Shown: positions 14,010-17,593 of the stretch, piece after piece
How the letters are laid out: each line of letters opens with the position of its first letter
Position numbering within the stretch: the first letter of the stretch is position 1
Assembly: GCA_937892095.1 (NCBI GenBank)
Contig: CALAVC010000133.1
Location: 1-17,593, forward strand
Direction: 5' to 3'
Origin: an uncultured Bacteroidales bacterium
GTDB lineage: Bacteria; Bacteroidota; Bacteroidia; Bacteroidales; Marinilabiliaceae
Length of the DNA: 17,593 nt
Made by a program: the position numbers and the translations under genes
The notes under the pieces: generated by a model
Seen by the model: only the letters and a program-made list of their open reading frames with translations
Databases searched by the model: none
What the model was told of the DNA's origin: nothing

Positions 14010-16427
14010 ATGAAAAAACACTATGCTCTATTCATTCTGTTTTTTTCTTGTTGCATGTCAATAGTTAATGCGCAAGAAAATCAATCACTTAGAATAATTC
14101 AAGACTTAAACTTCGGGTGGAAGTTTTTCTTAGGTGATGCTCCCGAAGCCGCTCAACCAACTTTCGACGACTCCTCTTGGCGCACTGTCGATTTGCCGCA
14201 CGATTTCCAAATTGAGCAACCATGGGTAGCCCCATCTGCCGACGAAAAGGCCGACAACACCAACGAAGCGGCCAACATACGTAGTCGCCTTAGCTCTCGC
14301 GGTTTCAAAGAAATGGGCAAAGGCTGGTATCGACTACACATAACTCCAAACAATGCACTCAAAGGTAAACGCCTTCTTTTAGACTTCGGTGGCATAATGT
14401 ACGTAGGTGATGTCTACCTCAATGGCGAACTAATCGGTCAAACCAACTATGGCTACGTTGGTTTCGACATCGACATAACCAAGAAGATAAAATTCGGACA
14501 AGAAAACGTCATTAGCATTGTGTCCGACACTCGTGAGCCAAACAATTCGCGTTGGTATACTGGCGGTGGTCTTTTCCGCAGTGTCAAACTTATTGCCACA
14601 GACACACAAAAATATTTCACACGCAACCCTCTTTACATCACCACCAAAGACAATCGTGAAGTAACCATAGGTTTCGAGAGTGCTTGCTATGGCAAAAACC
14701 TCGATGAAATAACGGTTGGTGTCAAAATAATAGATCCTGACGGTAACGTTGTCGACAATCATAAAGAACAAGTTCGTCGCAACAAGCGTTTGCGTGTTCA
14801 AGAATTAAAACTCCAACCCATAAGTCTCCCCAACGCAAAGTTGTGGGATTGCGAGACCCCAAATCTCTACACTGCAGAACTAACTCTCTACAATGAAAAT
14901 GGCGAGCCAACAGATAATGTTTCTACTCATTTCGGTGTTCGAACCATAGAGATTGGTCCCGACTTCGGTCTCAAACTCAATGGCAAAAAAGTCTTGCTTA
15001 AAGGCATTGCCAACCATCATACATTGGGTGCGCTTGGTGCTGCTGCCTATCCTTCTGCCATCGAGAAGCGCATACTACTCATCAAGTCGTTCGGTTGCAA
15101 CCATATCCGTACAAGTCATAACCCTTACAGCCGCGAGTTTATCGAGCTTTGCGACAAACACGGCATTCTTGTTGTCGACGAACTCTACGACAAGTGGACA
15201 ACTCAACACACTGGTGGACGTGTCGATTGGAAAAATCTTTGGCAAGACGATATTCCCGAATGGATAAAACGCGACCGTAACTCGCCGTCTGTTGTCTTAT
15301 GGAGCCTTGGCAACGAACTACAGCAAGAGGTCAATCAGCCTTTCAACGATTGGGGTGTAACTTGCTTCAAGTTGCAAAAAACGTTGCTCAATCGCTACGA
15401 TACCACACGTCTTGTTACTGTTGCCATGCACCCACGTTTCCGCAATTGGGACACCGATTCTCTCCCCGCCGACCTTGCTATGCACACAGACATACAAGCC
15501 TACAACTATCGCTATATGTATTTCCCCGGAGATGGACGTCGTTTCCCTTGGATGACATTCTATCAGAGCGAAGCTGCTATGGCCAGTATGGGCCCAAACT
15601 TCTACGAAATGAACCTCAATAAGGTGATTGGTCTTGCCTATTGGGGTGCCATCGACTATCTTGGCGAAAGTCAAGGTTGGCCAACTAAGGGTTGGGCACA
15701 AGGTTGCTTCGACATCTCGCTCGAGGCTAAGCCAAAAGCATACCTGATGAAAAGCATCTTCTCCGACGAACCCGTGGTCCACATTGCCGTCATCGATAAG
15801 AAAGGCGACATTATGTGGAATGGTGTTCAAACGGGTAATGACGGCATGAGCGACCATTGGAATCGTGCCGATGGCTCCAAGCTAAATATCATCACTTACA
15901 CCAATGCCGACGAAGTCGAACTCGTCATCAATGGCAAGTCTTTTGGCAAACAAAAAAACAACTTCTCCGACCCCAAACAACGCAATCAAATTCGATGGAA
16001 CGACGTACCCTATGCCAAAGGTTATGCCGAAGCCATTGCACGTAAAAATGGAAAGATCGTTGCTCGTCACAAAATCGAAACGTCTGGCGAACCTAAAAAA
16101 CTTTCCCTCACAGCTGAATCTTCCGAATGGAAAGCCGATGGATACGACCTTCAGCACGTACGGGTTACGTGTCTCGACTCCAAAGGACGTCGGGTTCCAT
16201 TTGCTTCGCAAAACGTTACGTTTAAGGTCATAAGTGGCGATGCTCGCATTGTTGTCGTAAGCAGTGGCAATCATGAGTCCGATGAATTAAACGCAACCGA
16301 TGCTCGCAAATTGTTCAATGGCAGTGCGCTCGTAATCTTGCGTGCTGGTAAACAAAGTGGTCAAGTCGTTCTACAAGCATCTGCCGAAGGTCTGAAAACT
16401 CAAAAAATTGTCCTCTCAACCAAATAA
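14010..16427 (+). CDS. Glycoside hydrolase family 2 enzyme (beta-galactosidase-like) with DUF4982
   Basis: 805 residues. ATG 14010 gives a signal peptide (MKKHYALFILFFSCC...VNAQ), so the enzyme is exported, probably periplasmic. The N-terminal sugar-binding domain is at about 27-200 (WRTVDLPHDFQIEQPW; GWYRLHI), the Ig-like domain at about 205-315, and the TIM barrel at about 318-600 (LLKGIANHHTLGALGAAAY; FGCNHIRTSHNPYSREF). The acid/base is Glu436 in VVLWSLGNEL and the likely nucleophile Glu521 in TFYQSEAAM. A barrel-end motif YWGAIDYLGES and a DUF4982-like domain follow, then a C-terminal beta domain. It removes a non-reducing-end sugar; galactose is the commonest substrate for this architecture but specificity is not proven. 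Together with the esterase at 17327 it may act on pectin (RG-I). The 47-codon upstream extension to 13869 lies inside the previous gene and is not used. Confidence 0.92.
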   Translation: MKKHYALFILFFSCCMSIVNAQENQSLRIIQDLNFGWKFFLGDAPEAAQPTFDDSSWRTVDLPHDFQIEQPWVAPSADEKADNTNEAANIRSRLSSRGFKEMGKGWYRLHITPNNALKGKRLLLDFGGIMYVGDVYLNGELIGQTNYGYVGFDIDITKKIKFGQENVISIVSDTREPNNSRWYTGGGLFRSVKLIATDTQKYFTRNPLYITTKDNREVTIGFESACYGKNLDEITVGVKIIDPDGNVVDNHKEQVRRNKRLRVQELKLQPISLPNAKLWDCETPNLYTAELTLYNENGEPTDNVSTHFGVRTIEIGPDFGLKLNGKKVLLKGIANHHTLGALGAAAYPSAIEKRILLIKSFGCNHIRTSHNPYSREFIELCDKHGILVVDELYDKWTTQHTGGRVDWKNLWQDDIPEWIKRDRNSPSVVLWSLGNELQQEVNQPFNDWGVTCFKLQKTLLNRYDTTRLVTVAMHPRFRNWDTDSLPADLAMHTDIQAYNYRYMYFPGDGRRFPWMTFYQSEAAMASMGPNFYEMNLNKVIGLAYWGAIDYLGESQGWPTKGWAQGCFDISLEAKPKAYLMKSIFSDEPVVHIAVIDKKGDIMWNGVQTGNDGMSDHWNRADGSKLNIITYTNADEVELVINGKSFGKQKNNFSDPKQRNQIRWNDVPYAKGYAEAIARKNGKIVARHKIETSGEPKKLSLTAESSEWKADGYDLQHVRVTCLDSKGRRVPFASQNVTFKVISGDARIVVVSSGNHESDELNATDARKLFNGSALVILRAGKQSGQVVLQASAEGLKTQKIVLSTK

Positions 16428-16431
16428 AAAA

Positions 16432-16436
16432 AAGGA
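16432..16436 (+). promoter_or_regulatory. Shine-Dalgarno-like site deciding the acyltransferase start
   Basis: AAGGA lies 4 bases before the ATG at 16441, unusual in this window where most starts have no such site. It supports ATG 16441 over the in-frame TTG at 16408, which lies inside the GH2 gene. Confidence 0.45.
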
Positions 16437-16440
16437 CCTT

Positions 16441-17295
16441 ATGACCGAAATCTCCGAGGAAGATGCTTGGCAGACTTTGACCATTGATGTCGACAAGATT
16501 TTGGCGGCCAAAAGCCCCAAAGTCAGCAAGTTTGTGCCACGTTTCCTTGTCAATTATCTCAAACGAATAATTCATCAAGACGATGTTAATCAATACATCG
16601 TCTCTCGGCGTAATTGTCTTGGAATAGACTTTGCCGACGACATAATTAAGAAGTTTAAGGCTCAAATGTCGTTCACAGGATTAGAAAATATACCTACCAA
16701 CGGACGCTACATTTTTGCTTCAAATCACCCCATGGGCGGACTCGATGGCATGGCTTTCATCAGTGCTGTTGGCACCAAATTCCGCAACATAAAATTCCCT
16801 GTCAACGATATTCTACTTTTTTTAAAAAACTTCTCCGACATCTTTCTTCCTGTCAACAAAGTAGGAAGTCAGGGGCGTGAAGCCGCAAGACTTTTAGAAG
16901 AAGCTTTCGAGAGTGACAGTCAAATACTAATTTTTCCAGCAGGTCTTTGCAGTCGCAAGCAAAATGGACAAATCAAAGACCTCGAATGGAAAAAAATGTT
17001 CATTACCAAAGCTGTTGCCTACCATAGAGACATCGTACCAGTCTATATTTCGGGTGAGAATAGTAGCTTTTTCTACAACTTAGCCAATCTTCGCAAAAAG
17101 ATTGGCTTAAAGTTCAATATCGAAATGCTCTATTTACCCGACGAGATGTACAAACAAGAAGGAAAAAATGTTCGTGTAACTTTTGGTAGTCCAATTTCGT
17201 GGCAAAGCCTCGACGAGAAGAATCCAAAGTCAGAAGCCGAACGAATAAAGAATATAGTCTACTCTCTCGATTCTGCCAATAACGTAGTCTCATAA
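16441..17295 (+). CDS. PlsC-like lysophospholipid/glycine-lipid acyltransferase family protein
   Basis: 284 residues, no signal peptide. The PlsC/LPLAT motifs are the catalytic His96 in SNHPMGGLDG (with Asp102, the HPxGGxD variant found in Bacteroidota relatives) and the FPAGLCSRKQNG block. The conserved N-terminal VPRFLVNYLKRIIHQDDVN and the block IKDLEWKKMFITKAV are shared with a Bacteroides acyltransferase family that, as I recall, includes the O-acyltransferase GlsA of glycine-lipid synthesis; that identity is not certain here. Such enzymes work at the inner membrane face using acyl carriers. GlsA usually sits by the N-acyltransferase GlsB, which is not seen in this window. The start ATG follows the GH2 stop by 13 bases, so it is co-transcribed with the glycosidase. 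Confidence 0.85.
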   Translation: MTEISEEDAWQTLTIDVDKILAAKSPKVSKFVPRFLVNYLKRIIHQDDVNQYIVSRRNCLGIDFADDIIKKFKAQMSFTGLENIPTNGRYIFASNHPMGGLDGMAFISAVGTKFRNIKFPVNDILLFLKNFSDIFLPVNKVGSQGREAARLLEEAFESDSQILIFPAGLCSRKQNGQIKDLEWKKMFITKAVAYHRDIVPVYISGENSSFFYNLANLRKKIGLKFNIEMLYLPDEMYKQEGKNVRVTFGSPISWQSLDEKNPKSEAERIKNIVYSLDSANNVVS

Positions 17296-17326
17296 ATCAT
17301 CATCAAAAAATATTCTTGATTTAAGA

Positions 17327-17593
17327 ATGAAAAAAATAATCTTTCTTTTCTCTGCCATAATCTCTCTTTCTGCCTATGGGCAAGATAAGAAGTTTCAAGG
17401 CATGGAAGATGTTAATAAGGTGATCGACAACACCTTAGATAGTCTCGACAAGGTGCGCCAAAGTCGTATAGCACCCGGTTTAAGTCGCAAAGACGGAAAA
17501 CCCGTACTCTTCCTTATCGGTAACTCTACAATGCGCAATGGGACCAAGGGCAACGGCAACAATGGTCAGTGGGGTTGGGGCTATTTTGCCGAA
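17327..17593 (+). CDS. Rhamnogalacturonan acetylesterase-like SGNH hydrolase (3' partial)
   Basis: The first 89 residues of a gene that runs past the window edge. Signal peptide MKKIIFLFSAIISLSAYG, cleavage near residue 18. A linker with two charged helical parts leads to VLFLIGNSTMRNG, the block I of SGNH/GDSL esterases; Ser67 would be the nucleophile, in GNS rather than the common GDS, a variant I recall in Bacteroidota relatives. GNNGQWGWGYFAE matches the CE12/rhamnogalacturonan acetylesterase pattern. It would remove acetyl groups from pectic RG-I. It starts 31 bases after the acyltransferase. The Gly/Asn/Asp-His residues of later blocks lie outside the window and cannot be checked. Confidence 0.85.
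   Translation, partial: MKKIIFLFSAIISLSAYGQDKKFQGMEDVNKVIDNTLDSLDKVRQSRIAPGLSRKDGKPVLFLIGNSTMRNGTKGNGNNGQWGWGYFAE

Noticed and set aside
15318..15857. 179-residue minus-strand open frame
   Set aside because: Antisense to the GH2 catalytic barrel; no motif.
16408..16440. Upstream TTG start for the acyltransferase
   Set aside because: Lies inside the GH2 gene; ATG 16441 has a Shine-Dalgarno-like AAGGA and a sensible N-terminus.

Overview
The window looks like a chromosomal segment of a Bacteroidota member, most likely order Bacteroidales (Prevotella/Muribaculaceae-like; genus not resolvable). The evidence is a SusD-family lipoprotein, lipoproteins with acidic residues after the lipobox Cys, TAnnTTTG-type -7 promoter elements, near-absence of strong Shine-Dalgarno sites, and gene families typical of the group (LpoB-COG3014 pair, patatin fused to an outer-membrane barrel, GH2, CE12-like esterase).

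Layout. (1) 1-2608: tail of a glycan-uptake locus, with a 5'-truncated SusD-like protein followed by a SusE-position surface lipoprotein carrying an unusual C-terminal coiled coil; a strong bidirectional hairpin terminator closes the unit at 2639-2680. (2) 2681-3545: about 0.9 kb of AT-rich sequence without an intact gene, holding minus-strand remnants of a PD-(D/E)XK-type nuclease and a small frameshifted companion ORF, probably a decayed defence or restriction island. (3) 3596-5881: a patatin phospholipase/outer-membrane barrel fusion, apparently starting at GTG or TTG. (4) 5945-12917: seven tightly packed plus-strand genes that probably form one operon behind a -7 element at 5906-5913: metA, aroE, ligA, a DUF6913-like gene, an LpoB-like lipoprotein, a COG3014 lipoprotein and a GT32-type glycosyltransferase starting at TTG. 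(5) 12910-13320 minus: a YjbQ-family gene, tail-to-tail with the glycosyltransferase and sharing a palindromic stop. (6) 13415-17593: a small orphan lipoprotein with a good promoter, a GH2 glycosidase, a PlsC-like acyltransferase and the 5' end of a rhamnogalacturonan-acetylesterase-like SGNH hydrolase running off the window.

How the parts work together: the ends of the window are glycan-related (Sus uptake on the left, GH2 plus CE12-like enzyme on the right). The middle operon mixes housekeeping metabolism (methionine, aromatic amino acids), replication/repair (ligase) and envelope assembly (LpoB/COG3014/glycosyltransferase). No tRNA, rRNA, CRISPR array, intact transposase or recognisable riboswitch was seen. 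No clearly new system is proven. The best leads are the coiled-coil tail on the SusE-position lipoprotein, the nuclease/small-ORF remnant, and the LpoB-COG3014-GT32 cluster with its upstream DUF6913-like gene.
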